Shown: in pieces, positions 49,213 through 59,150 of the stretch
Layout: every line of letters starts with the position of its first letter
Position numbering within the stretch: the first letter of the stretch is position 1
Assembly: GCF_006335115.1 (NCBI RefSeq)
Contig: NZ_VDMJ01000013.1
Span: 1 to 64,000 of the forward strand
DNA: 64,000 bases
Source of the DNA: Streptomyces sp. NP160
GTDB lineage: Bacteria > Actinomycetota > Actinomycetes > Actinomycetales > Quadrisphaeraceae
Direction of reading: 5' to 3'
Notes under the pieces: model-generated
The model's database searches: none
What the model saw: the letters and a program-made list of their open reading frames with translations, nothing else
What the model was told of the DNA's origin: nothing
Made by a program: the position numbers and the translations under genes

Positions 49213-51765
49213 ATGCTCGGGCTGACGAGCTCTGCCGTGCTGGCCGGGGTGCAGACCGCGGCTGGTGCGTCCACGACTGCCAGCACGGCCGTGACCGGCC
49301 GAGACCAGATCATCGTCATCGCCGTCGCGGTCATCGCCGCGCTCGGCCTGGTGATGGCCTTCGTGTTCCGCCGGCAGGTGCTCGCCGCCGGCGAGGGCAC
49401 CGAGCGGATGCAGGAGATCGCCGCCGGCGTGCAGGAGGGCGCGAGCGCCTACCTGCGCCGCCAGCTGCGCACGCTGGGCATCTTCGCGCTGCCGGTGGTG
49501 GCCCTGCTGTTCGTGCTCCCGGGCGACTGGGAGGTGAGGGTCGGCCGGGCGGTGCTCTTCCTCGTGGGCGCGCTGTTCTCTGCGGCGATCGGCTACCTGG
49601 GCATGTCGCTCGCGGTGCGCGCCAACGTCCGCGTGGCCGCGGCCTCGCGCGAGCCCGAGGGGCGCGCCGAGGGCTTCCGCCTGGCCATCCGCACCGGCGG
49701 AACGGTCGGCATGGCCACCGTGGGCCTGGGCCTGCTCGGCTCCTCCCTGGTGGTGCTCTTCTTCAAGTCCGACGCCCCGACGATGCTCGAGGGCTTCGGC
49801 TTCGGGGCCGCCCTGGTCGCCATGTTCATGCGCGTCGGCGGCGGCATCTTCACCAAGGCCGCCGACGTCGGCGCCGACCTGGTCGGCAAGGTCGAGCAGG
49901 GCATCCCCGAGGACGACCCGCGCAACGCCGCCACCATCGCCGACAACGTGGGCGACAACGTGGGCGACTGCGCCGGCATGGCCGCCGACCTCTTCGAGTC
50001 CTACGCGGTGACCCTCGTGGCGGCCCTGATCCTCGGGCGCGCCGCCTTCGGCGACGAGGGGCTGGTCTTCCCGCTGCTCGTGCCCGCCGTCGGCGCGATC
50101 ACCGCGGTGCTCGGCATCATGCTCATCCGCACCCGCGGCTCCGAGAGCGGCCTGGGCGCCATCCAGCGCGGCTTCTACCTCTCGGCGGTGGTCTCCGCCG
50201 TCGGCAGCACCGCGGTGGCCTTCCTCTACCTGCCCTCCAGCTTCAGCGGCCTCGGGGGCTTGACCAGCCCGGCGATCGCCCAGATCGACAGCGACCCGCG
50301 CTTCCTGGCCTCGGCCGCCGTCATCGTCGGCATCCTGCTGGCCGTCGTCATCCTGTGGATCACCGGCTACTACACCGGCACCGAGTCCAAGCCCACCCAG
50401 GGCGTGGCGCGCACGTCGCTGACGGGCCCGGCCACCGTGGTCCTGTCCGGCATCGGCCTGGGCCTGACCTCGGCCGTCTACACCACGCTGATCATCAGCG
50501 GCGCGGTGCTGCTGTGCTTCCTGCTGGCCGCCGGCAACACCACGCTCGCGCTGTTCCTCGTGGCCCTGGCGGGCACCGGCCTGCTCACCACGGTCGGCGT
50601 CATCGTGGCCATGGACACCTTCGGCCCGGTCAGCGACAACGCCCAGGGCATCGCCGAGATGTCCGGCGACGTCGACGAGGAGGCCGCGCGCACCCTCACC
50701 GACCTCGACGCCGTGGGCAACACTACCAAGGCGATCACCAAGGGCATCGCCATCGCCACCGCCGTGCTCGCGGCGACGGCGCTGTTCGGGTCCCTCACCG
50801 ACACCTTCCTGACCGCCGCCCAGTCGGCGTTCGCGAGCGTGCAGCAGGTGCCCAGCCAGTTCGTGCTGCAGTCCCTGGGCCTGCAGCTCAACCAGGGCGG
50901 CTTCGTCATCGCGATCGGCCAGATCACGGTGCCCTCGGTGCTCGTGGGCCTGCTGGCCGGCGCCGCCGTCGTCTTCCTCTTCTCCGGCCTCGCCATCGAC
51001 GCGGTGACCCGCGCCGCCGGCGCCATCGTCTTCGAGGTGCGCCGCCAGTTCCGGGAGAAGCCCGGGATCATGGACGGCACCGAGAAGCCGGAGTACGGCC
51101 GCGTGGTGGACATCTGCACCCGCGACTCCCTGCGCGAGCTGGCGACCCCCGGCCTGCTCGCGGTGCTCGCGCCGGTGGTGGTCGGCTTCGGCCTGGGCGT
51201 GGCGTCGCTGGCGGGCTTCCTGGCCGGCGCCATCGGCACCGGGTGCCTCATGGCGGTGTTCCTCGCCAACTCCGGCGGCGCCTGGGACAACGCCAAGAAG
51301 CTCGTGGAGGACGGCCGCTACGGCGGCAAGGGCTCCGACGCCCACGCGGCCACGGTCATCGGCGACACCGTCGGCGACCCCTTCAAGGACACCGCCGGCC
51401 CGGCCATCAACCCGCTGCTCAAGGTGATGAACCTCGTCGCGATCCTCATCGTGCCGGCGGTGGTCGCCCTGACGGTCGGCGAGAGCGCCAGCACCCCGAT
51501 CCGCCTGGCCATCGCCGCCGCGGCGCTGCTGGTGCTCGTGGTGGCCGTGTACCTCTCGGCGCGGCGCACCAGCGCGCTGGACGCGGGCGAGGAGGACGAG
51601 GACCTCGAGGACGACCTCGACGACGACGGCGACGGCTCGGCCGCCGACGGCCCGCGCGGCGAGGACGCCCACGACCTCGACCGCGACGAGCCCGCCGACG
51701 GGGCGCACGCCGCGGACCGCCCGGCGGGCGCCGAGCGCGAGCCGGCGGGAGAGCCCACCCGCTGA
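49213..51765 (+). CDS. hppA: Membrane-bound H+-translocating pyrophosphatase, K+-independent type
   Basis: An 850-residue ion pump with about 16 membrane helices that uses PPi to move H+ outward. KAADVGADLVGKVEQGIPED and the acidic ADNVGDNVGDCAGMAADLFE bind Mg-PPi. Lys506 in GNTTKAITKG marks the K+-independent subfamily, where K+-dependent enzymes have Ala. A highly acidic C-terminal tail of about 60 residues (for example EEDEDLEDDLDDDGDG) is unusual. A strong GAGGAGG precedes the ATG at 49213, and TAGTCT at 49129-49134 is a plausible -10 giving a leader near 70 bases. Confidence 0.95.
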   Translation: MLGLTSSAVLAGVQTAAGASTTASTAVTGRDQIIVIAVAVIAALGLVMAFVFRRQVLAAGEGTERMQEIAAGVQEGASAYLRRQLRTLGIFALPVVALLFVLPGDWEVRVGRAVLFLVGALFSAAIGYLGMSLAVRANVRVAAASREPEGRAEGFRLAIRTGGTVGMATVGLGLLGSSLVVLFFKSDAPTMLEGFGFGAALVAMFMRVGGGIFTKAADVGADLVGKVEQGIPEDDPRNAATIADNVGDNVGDCAGMAADLFESYAVTLVAALILGRAAFGDEGLVFPLLVPAVGAITAVLGIMLIRTRGSESGLGAIQRGFYLSAVVSAVGSTAVAFLYLPSSFSGLGGLTSPAIAQIDSDPRFLASAAVIVGILLAVVILWITGYYTGTESKPTQGVARTSLTGPATVVLSGIGLGLTSAVYTTLIISGAVLLCFLLAAGNTTLALFLVALAGTGLLTTVGVIVAMDTFGPVSDNAQGIAEMSGDVDEEAARTLTDLDAVGNTTKAITKGIAIATAVLAATALFGSLTDTFLTAAQSAFASVQQVPSQFVLQSLGLQLNQGGFVIAIGQITVPSVLVGLLAGAAVVFLFSGLAIDAVTRAAGAIVFEVRRQFREKPGIMDGTEKPEYGRVVDICTRDSLRELATPGLLAVLAPVVVGFGLGVASLAGFLAGAIGTGCLMAVFLANSGGAWDNAKKLVEDGRYGGKGSDAHAATVIGDTVGDPFKDTAGPAINPLLKVMNLVAILIVPAVVALTVGESASTPIRLAIAAAALLVLVVAVYLSARRTSALDAGEEDEDLEDDLDDDGDGSAADGPRGEDAHDLDRDEPADGAHAADRPAGAEREPAGEPTR

Positions 51766-51767
51766 CG

Positions 51768-51773
51768 TACCGT
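51768..51773 (+). promoter_or_regulatory. Leaderless -10 element (TACCGT) of the methyltransferase gene
   Basis: TACCGT begins two bases after the hppA stop and ends six bases before the GTG at 51780. The gene therefore seems to have its own promoter despite being only 14 bases from hppA. Confidence 0.6.
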
Positions 51774-51779
51774 CGGGGC

Positions 51780-53366
51780 GTGCCACTGAGTGCCCAGCCA
51801 GCCCCGGCCGACGCGGCCCGGCCGCCGAGGCCCCCTCAGCTCGAGGGGGCCTCGGCGGCCGCTCTGCGCTCCGACCTCGAGCGCTCCGGGTGGACGGTGG
51901 AGGGCGTCGAGGGCCTGCTGGGGCCGGTGGCGGAGGCCGCGTTGCGCCGCGACTCCCTGGTGCCGGCCGCGCGGGCCGCGCGCGCCGCGGGCGACGGCGA
52001 CCCGGTGGGCGTGCTGACCCGGCTGTTCCTGCTCGCGCACCCGGTGCCGCGGGCAGCGCTCGACGCTGCGCTGCCCCGCACGGGCACCGCCGGGGCGGTG
52101 GCCCACGGCCTGGTCGAGGCCGCCGGGAGCGCCCCGGACGACGCGGTGCGCGCCGTGGTGGACCTGCGCCCGCACGCCGCCGTCGACGCCCTCGGGGAGG
52201 TCGCCTGGTGGGTGGCCTCCGACCTCGGCGAGCACGCCCTGGGGGCCGGGCGGCCGCTGCCGCCGGAGCACGTCCTCGGCATCGGCGGGGCGTCGGCCTC
52301 GCTGGCGCGGCTGGCGGTGCGCACTCCGGTGGGCCGCGTGCTCGACATCGGGACGGGCAGCGGGGTGCAGGCGCTCCACGCCTCCCGCCACGCCCGGTCC
52401 GTGACCGCCACCGACACCTCGGCCCGGGCCCTCGGCTTCGCCGCCTTCAACGCCGCCCTCGCCGGCGTCCAGCTGGACCTGCGGCGCGGGAGCCTCCTGG
52501 AGCCGGTGGCCGGGGAGCGCTTCGACCAGGTGGTCTCCAACCCGCCCTTCGTCGTCACCCCGCGCGCCGCGGGCGTGCCCGGCTGGGAGTACCGCGACGG
52601 CGGCCTGGTCGGTGACGCCGTGGTGGAGCAGCTGGTCACGGGCCTCGGCGGCGTGCTGGCCCCCGGCGGCAGCGCCCAGCTGCTCGGCAACTGGGAGCAC
52701 CGCGCCGGCGAGGGCTGGCAGACGCGCGTGCAGGGGTGGCTCGACGCCTCGGGCCTGGACGGCTGGGTGGTCCAGCGCGAGGTGATGGACCCGGCGCACT
52801 ACGCCGAGACGTGGATCCGCGACGGCGGCCAGCGACCCGGTCCGGAGGCCGACGCGCTGCTGGAGGCCTGGCTGGACGACTTCGCGGCCCGCGGCGTGGA
52901 GGCCGTGGGCCTCGGCTTCGTCGTCCTGCACGCGCCGCCCGCCGACGCTGCCGGCCGGACCCGGTGGTCGCGCGTGGAGGAGGTCACCTCCCCGCTGGAG
53001 CGCCCGCTCGGCGAGCACGTGGCCGCCGTGCTGGCCGCCCGCGACCGGCTGGCGACCACCGGCGACGACGCGCTGCTGGCCTCCCGCCTGCGGGTGGCCG
53101 ACGACGTCACCGAGGAGCGGCACGCCCGGCCCGGTGAGGGCGGCCCGCGCGCGGTGCTCCTGCGCGCCGGTGGCGGGCTCGGGCGCGTCGCGTCCGTCGG
53201 CACGGCGCTGGCCGGGCTGGTCGGGGCCTGCGACGGCGAGCTCGAGGTCGGCCAGGTGGTGGCGGCGCTCGCCGCGCTGCTCGAGGTGGACGCCGGGGCG
53301 CTGCGCGCGGAGCTGCTGCCGCAGGTGCGCGGTCTGCTCGAGGACGGGCTGCTGGAGTGGACGTGA
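51780..53366 (+). CDS. Class I SAM-dependent methyltransferase (N5-glutamine/DNA type fold)
   Basis: A 528-residue protein. An N-terminal helical domain (RSDLERSGWTVEGVEGLLG and GVLTRLFLLAHPVPRAALDA) precedes a Rossmann fold with VGRVLDIGTGSGVQALHASR and the catalytic VSNPPFVVTP. NPPF indicates methylation of a planar amide or amino group, as in HemK/PrmC and RsmC; the substrate is unknown. The C-terminus adds a winged-helix-like domain. A perfect 18-bp inverted repeat lies inside the first 80 bases of the gene. PAP2 follows four bases after the stop. Confidence 0.82.
   Translation: MPLSAQPAPADAARPPRPPQLEGASAAALRSDLERSGWTVEGVEGLLGPVAEAALRRDSLVPAARAARAAGDGDPVGVLTRLFLLAHPVPRAALDAALPRTGTAGAVAHGLVEAAGSAPDDAVRAVVDLRPHAAVDALGEVAWWVASDLGEHALGAGRPLPPEHVLGIGGASASLARLAVRTPVGRVLDIGTGSGVQALHASRHARSVTATDTSARALGFAAFNAALAGVQLDLRRGSLLEPVAGERFDQVVSNPPFVVTPRAAGVPGWEYRDGGLVGDAVVEQLVTGLGGVLAPGGSAQLLGNWEHRAGEGWQTRVQGWLDASGLDGWVVQREVMDPAHYAETWIRDGGQRPGPEADALLEAWLDDFAARGVEAVGLGFVVLHAPPADAAGRTRWSRVEEVTSPLERPLGEHVAAVLAARDRLATTGDDALLASRLRVADDVTEERHARPGEGGPRAVLLRAGGGLGRVASVGTALAGLVGACDGELEVGQVVAALAALLEVDAGALRAELLPQVRGLLEDGLLEWT
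51820..51860 (+). terminator. Perfect 18-bp hairpin inside the start of the methyltransferase gene
   Basis: Arms 51820-51837 and 51843-51860 are perfectly complementary over 18 bases with a five-base loop. It is 55 bases past the hppA stop, so it can act as an hppA terminator or as an attenuator of the methyltransferase mRNA. In frame it encodes residues around PPRPPQLEGASAA. No U-tract follows. Confidence 0.6.
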
Positions 53367-53370
53367 CGCC

Positions 53371-54447
53371 GTGAGCGCCGAGCGGGAGCTCGAGCGCGGC
53401 AGCGCGGGAGCGGGCCGCGCCGGTGCCACCGGCACGCGCAGCCCCGTGGTGGTGGCCGCCGGCGTGCTGCTGGCGGCGGCCTCCGCGGTGGGCGTCTGGG
53501 CGCTGCACCGGGTCTTCGTGCTCACCGCCCACGGGCAGGCCGTGGACGAGGCGGCGCTCGTCGGCGCCCGCACCCGCCTGTGGCGCCTGGAGGACAGCGC
53601 CAACCTCGTGCTGGACAGCGTCTCCGCGGTGGCGGTGCTCGCCGCGCTGGCCGCGGTGGCGGTGGTCGCGCTGGCCCAGCGCCGCGTGCGCCTGGCCCTG
53701 GCCGCGGTGGCGCTGGTGGGCGGGTCGCTGGCGACCACGCAGGTGGCCAAGCACCTGCTGCTGCACCGGCCGGACCTCGACGTCACCTACGTCCTCGCCA
53801 ACTCCCTGCCCAGCGGCCACACCACCTTCGCCGGCGCCGTCTCCGCAGCCGCCCTGCTCGTGGCCCCGGTGCGCCTGCGCCCGCTCGTCGCCGTCCTGGG
53901 GGCCGCCTACACCTCCGCCATCGGGGTGGGGACGCTCGCGGCCGGCTGGCACCGGCCCAGCGACGCCGTGGCGGCCATGCTCGTGGTGCTCGCCTGGGGC
54001 GCCCTGCTCGCCCCGCTGGCGGGGGGCCGGCCGACGGCGGGGGCCGGTTCGGCGGGGAGGGCCGCCGCCGTCGTCGTCCTGGTGACCGGAGCGGTGGTGG
54101 GCCTGGGCGCAGCGGCGGCCGCGCTGGCCACGACGTGGGCGTCGGTGCCCCCGGAGCCGGCCGGGCGGCTGGGCCAGCTGGTGGCCGGCGGGGGCGGGGC
54201 GCTCGGCGTCGGCGGGGCGGCCTGCGCCGCGCTGCTCGCGCTCCTGCTCCTGCAGCGCTCCGCCGACCGAGCAGCCGACCGAGCAGCCGGCCGAGCAGCC
54301 GACCGAGCTGCCGACCGAGCAGCCGCTCGGGTGGCTCCGCCGGGCGGTGGGGGGACCGCCGCGCCGCGCGCCGGGGGCGGGGGCGGTGCGGCGGGAGGTA
54401 CGGTGACCGCGCCGCAGCCGTCGGCGAGGCCGGGGTCCACCGGCTGA
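53371..54447 (+). CDS. PAP2-superfamily membrane phosphatase
   Basis: A 358-residue membrane protein. The acid-phosphatase motifs are KHLLLHRPDLDV, the SLPSGHTTFAGA loop with its catalytic-site His, and GWHRPSDAVAAML with the nucleophile His and Asp. The usual Arg before the last motif is replaced (TLAAGWHRPSD), so phosphate handling may differ. About eight hydrophobic segments and a C-terminal tail with DRAA repeats follow. It starts four bases after the methyltransferase stop. Likely substrates are lipid phosphates or undecaprenyl pyrophosphate. Confidence 0.8.
   Translation: MSAERELERGSAGAGRAGATGTRSPVVVAAGVLLAAASAVGVWALHRVFVLTAHGQAVDEAALVGARTRLWRLEDSANLVLDSVSAVAVLAALAAVAVVALAQRRVRLALAAVALVGGSLATTQVAKHLLLHRPDLDVTYVLANSLPSGHTTFAGAVSAAALLVAPVRLRPLVAVLGAAYTSAIGVGTLAAGWHRPSDAVAAMLVVLAWGALLAPLAGGRPTAGAGSAGRAAAVVVLVTGAVVGLGAAAAALATTWASVPPEPAGRLGQLVAGGGGALGVGGAACAALLALLLLQRSADRAADRAAGRAADRAADRAAARVAPPGGGGTAAPRAGGGGGAAGGTVTAPQPSARPGSTG
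54265..54324 (+). repeat. Five tandem 12-bp repeats in the PAP2 gene
   Basis: Five copies of GACCGAGCAGCC (units 3 and 4 differ by one base each) encode DRAA repeats in the cytoplasmic tail after the last membrane helix. The unit resembles the reverse complement of the 12-bp repeat in tadB. Confidence 0.85.
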
Positions 54448-54558
54448 GCCGCCCCGCGGGGACGCCCCCGGGGAGGGCGCACCGCCGACGGCCCGCTGAT
54501 CGTGACACGCACCCGCTGGCCGCGCGCCAGCCCGACCGCCAGGAAGGCAGGCCCGTCC

Positions 54559-57420
<2,862 letters not shown>

Positions 57421-57456
57421 CGCGCCGGCTGACGCGGTCGTCGGCGTGAGGCACGG

Positions 57457-57476
57457 GGTGCTCGCAGGGGAGCACC
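57457..57476 (+). terminator. Short hairpin downstream of topA
   Basis: A perfect 7-bp stem (GGTGCTC with GAGCACC) with a six-base loop lies 36 bases after the topA stop. There is no T-tract, so the terminator role is tentative. Confidence 0.45.
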
Positions 57477-57543
57477 ACCCGTTCGGCCCCCATCCGCGGG
57501 GCGTGCAGCACCGAACTGCTGCCAGGAGCACGGAGGAGGACCC

Positions 57544-58236
57544 GTGAGCCAGGAGGGGGGGACCGGTGTCGACGCAGGACCCGGACGCAGCGGCGACCCG
57601 CTGGCCGCGGCCATGTCCCGCGTGGCCGGCGGCGACCGCGACGCGTTCGCCGAGGTCTACGACGCACTGGCGCCCAAGGTGCTCGGCGTGACCCGGGCCG
57701 TGCTGCGCAACCCCTCCCTCGCGGAGGAGGTGGCCCAGGAGGTCATGGTGGAGCTGTGGCGCCAGGCCGCGCGCTTCGACCCCGCGGCGGGGTCGGCCGG
57801 CGCGTGGGCCGCCACCATCGCCCACCGGCGGGCCGTCGACCGCGTGCGGTCCGTGCGCTCCCGCGAGGACCGCGAGGACAGGGTGGCGGCCGGTGAGAAC
57901 CGCACCGCCTACGACGAGGTGTCGGAGCAGGTGCTGCAGCGCGAGGACGAGACCCGCGTGCGCTCGGCGCTCAGCGGCCTCACCGACCTGCAGCGCGAGG
58001 CCGTGCTGCTGGCCTACTGGGGCGGGCGGACGTCCACCGAGATCTCCCAGCGGCTCGGGGTGCCGGTGCCCACGGTGAAGACGCGCCTGCGCGACGGGCT
58101 GTCACGCCTGCGCGCAGAGATGGTGCGCCAGGACGCCGACCCCGGCGGGGGTCCCGGTGGACCCGGCGGTGGTGCTGGTGGTGCGGTGCGCGGGGTGGAC
58201 GGTGCCCCGCGGCGAGCGGTGAGGAGGACGACGTGA
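57544..58236 (+). CDS. ECF sigma factor, SigK-like
   Basis: A 230-residue RNA polymerase sigma factor. Region 2 is FAEVYDALAPKVLGVTRAVL through EEVAQEVMVELWRQAARFDP, and region 4 is LTDLQREAVLLAYWGGRTST with EISQRLGVPVPTVKTRLRDG. The anti-sigma gene starts by GTGA overlap, so this sigma is controlled by a membrane partner. GAGGAGG lies just before the GTG at 57544. A Gly-rich tail (GGGPGGPGGGAGG) ends the protein. Target promoters are unknown, but this type usually activates its own operon. Confidence 0.9.
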   Translation: MSQEGGTGVDAGPGRSGDPLAAAMSRVAGGDRDAFAEVYDALAPKVLGVTRAVLRNPSLAEEVAQEVMVELWRQAARFDPAAGSAGAWAATIAHRRAVDRVRSVRSREDREDRVAAGENRTAYDEVSEQVLQREDETRVRSALSGLTDLQREAVLLAYWGGRTSTEISQRLGVPVPTVKTRLRDGLSRLRAEMVRQDADPGGGPGGPGGGAGGAVRGVDGAPRRAVRRTT

Positions 58237-59066
58237 GCGAGCACGACCTCACCGCCGCCTACGCCGTCGACGCCCTCACCGGCGACGAGGTGCGCCAGGC
58301 CGAGCAGCACCTGGCGGGGTGCGCGGCGTGCCGCGCGGAGCTGGCCGACCTGCGCGAGGCGCTGGCCGACCTCACCGCGCCGGTGGAGCCGCCCGCCGCG
58401 GTGCGCGACCGCGTCCTCGCGGCGCTCGACGACGTCGACCAGCTGCCCGCCGAGCCGGGTGCGGCTGCCCTGCGCGCCGTCCCGGCAGCGGTCGCCGACG
58501 GCGCGCGCAGCGCTCCCGTCGCCCCGGCCCCCGTCCCCGTCGTCGGGGGTGACGACGAGGTGGCGCTCCGGCGCGCCCGGCGCAGGTCGCGGACCGGCCG
58601 CTGGGTCCCGGCCGTCGCCGCGGCAGCGGCCGCCGTCCTCGTGGCAGCCGCCGCGCTCGGCGGGTGGACGGCGCTGCGCTGGCGCGACCAGGCCCAGCAG
58701 GCCCAGCAGGCCGCCGCCGTCGTCGCGCAGGTCGCCGCGGCCCCGGACGCGGTCACCGTGGCCGCCTCCGACGGCGGTGACGGCTGGAGCTCGGCGCGCG
58801 TGGTCGCGTCCGCCTCCCTGGGCGAGGCCGTGGTCGTCCCCTCGGGCGTCGAGCCGGCCCCGCGCGGCCGCACCTGGCAGCTGTGGTGGGTCACCGGCGA
58901 GCAGGCGCCCCGGTCGGCCGGTCTGCTGTCCGGCGCCACCGGCGCCCCGGAGGTGCTGGAGGGCGCCGCGGACGGCGCGACGGCGGTGGCCGTGACCCTC
59001 GAGCCGGCCGGTGGCAGCAGCGCTCCCACGACCACCCCGGTGGCCGTCTACCCGCTCGCGGCGTGA
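58233..59066 (+). CDS. Membrane anti-sigma factor, RskA-like
   Basis: A 277-residue single-pass protein. The N-terminal anti-sigma domain (DLTAAYAVDALTGDEVRQAE) includes the zinc motif H-X3-C-X2-C in EQHLAGCAACRAEL. One membrane helix (about residues 125-145, VPAVAAAAAAVLVAAAALGG) leads to an extracytoplasmic domain (GRTWQLWWVTGEQAPRSAGL) of the RskA C-terminal family. Regulated proteolysis probably releases the sigma factor. It overlaps the sigma gene by GTGA and has a strong GAGGAGG. Confidence 0.9.
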   Translation: MSEHDLTAAYAVDALTGDEVRQAEQHLAGCAACRAELADLREALADLTAPVEPPAAVRDRVLAALDDVDQLPAEPGAAALRAVPAAVADGARSAPVAPAPVPVVGGDDEVALRRARRRSRTGRWVPAVAAAAAAVLVAAAALGGWTALRWRDQAQQAQQAAAVVAQVAAAPDAVTVAASDGGDGWSSARVVASASLGEAVVVPSGVEPAPRGRTWQLWWVTGEQAPRSAGLLSGATGAPEVLEGAADGATAVAVTLEPAGGSSAPTTTPVAVYPLAA

Positions 59067-59138
59067 GGTCCGCGGCCGCTCGCGAGCCCGCTCGCCCGGG
59101 TGGTCGCAGACGGTCGGCCCGTGGTCAGGAGCCGCGGC

Positions 59139-59144
59139 TACATT
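59139..59144 (+). promoter_or_regulatory. Leaderless -10 element (TACATT) of the MFS-tmk gene
   Basis: TACATT ends exactly six bases before the GTG at 59151, and no Shine-Dalgarno sequence lies in between. It serves the MFS-tmk, delta' and peptidase genes, which overlap by GTGA. Confidence 0.6.
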
Positions 59145-59150
59145 GACCCG

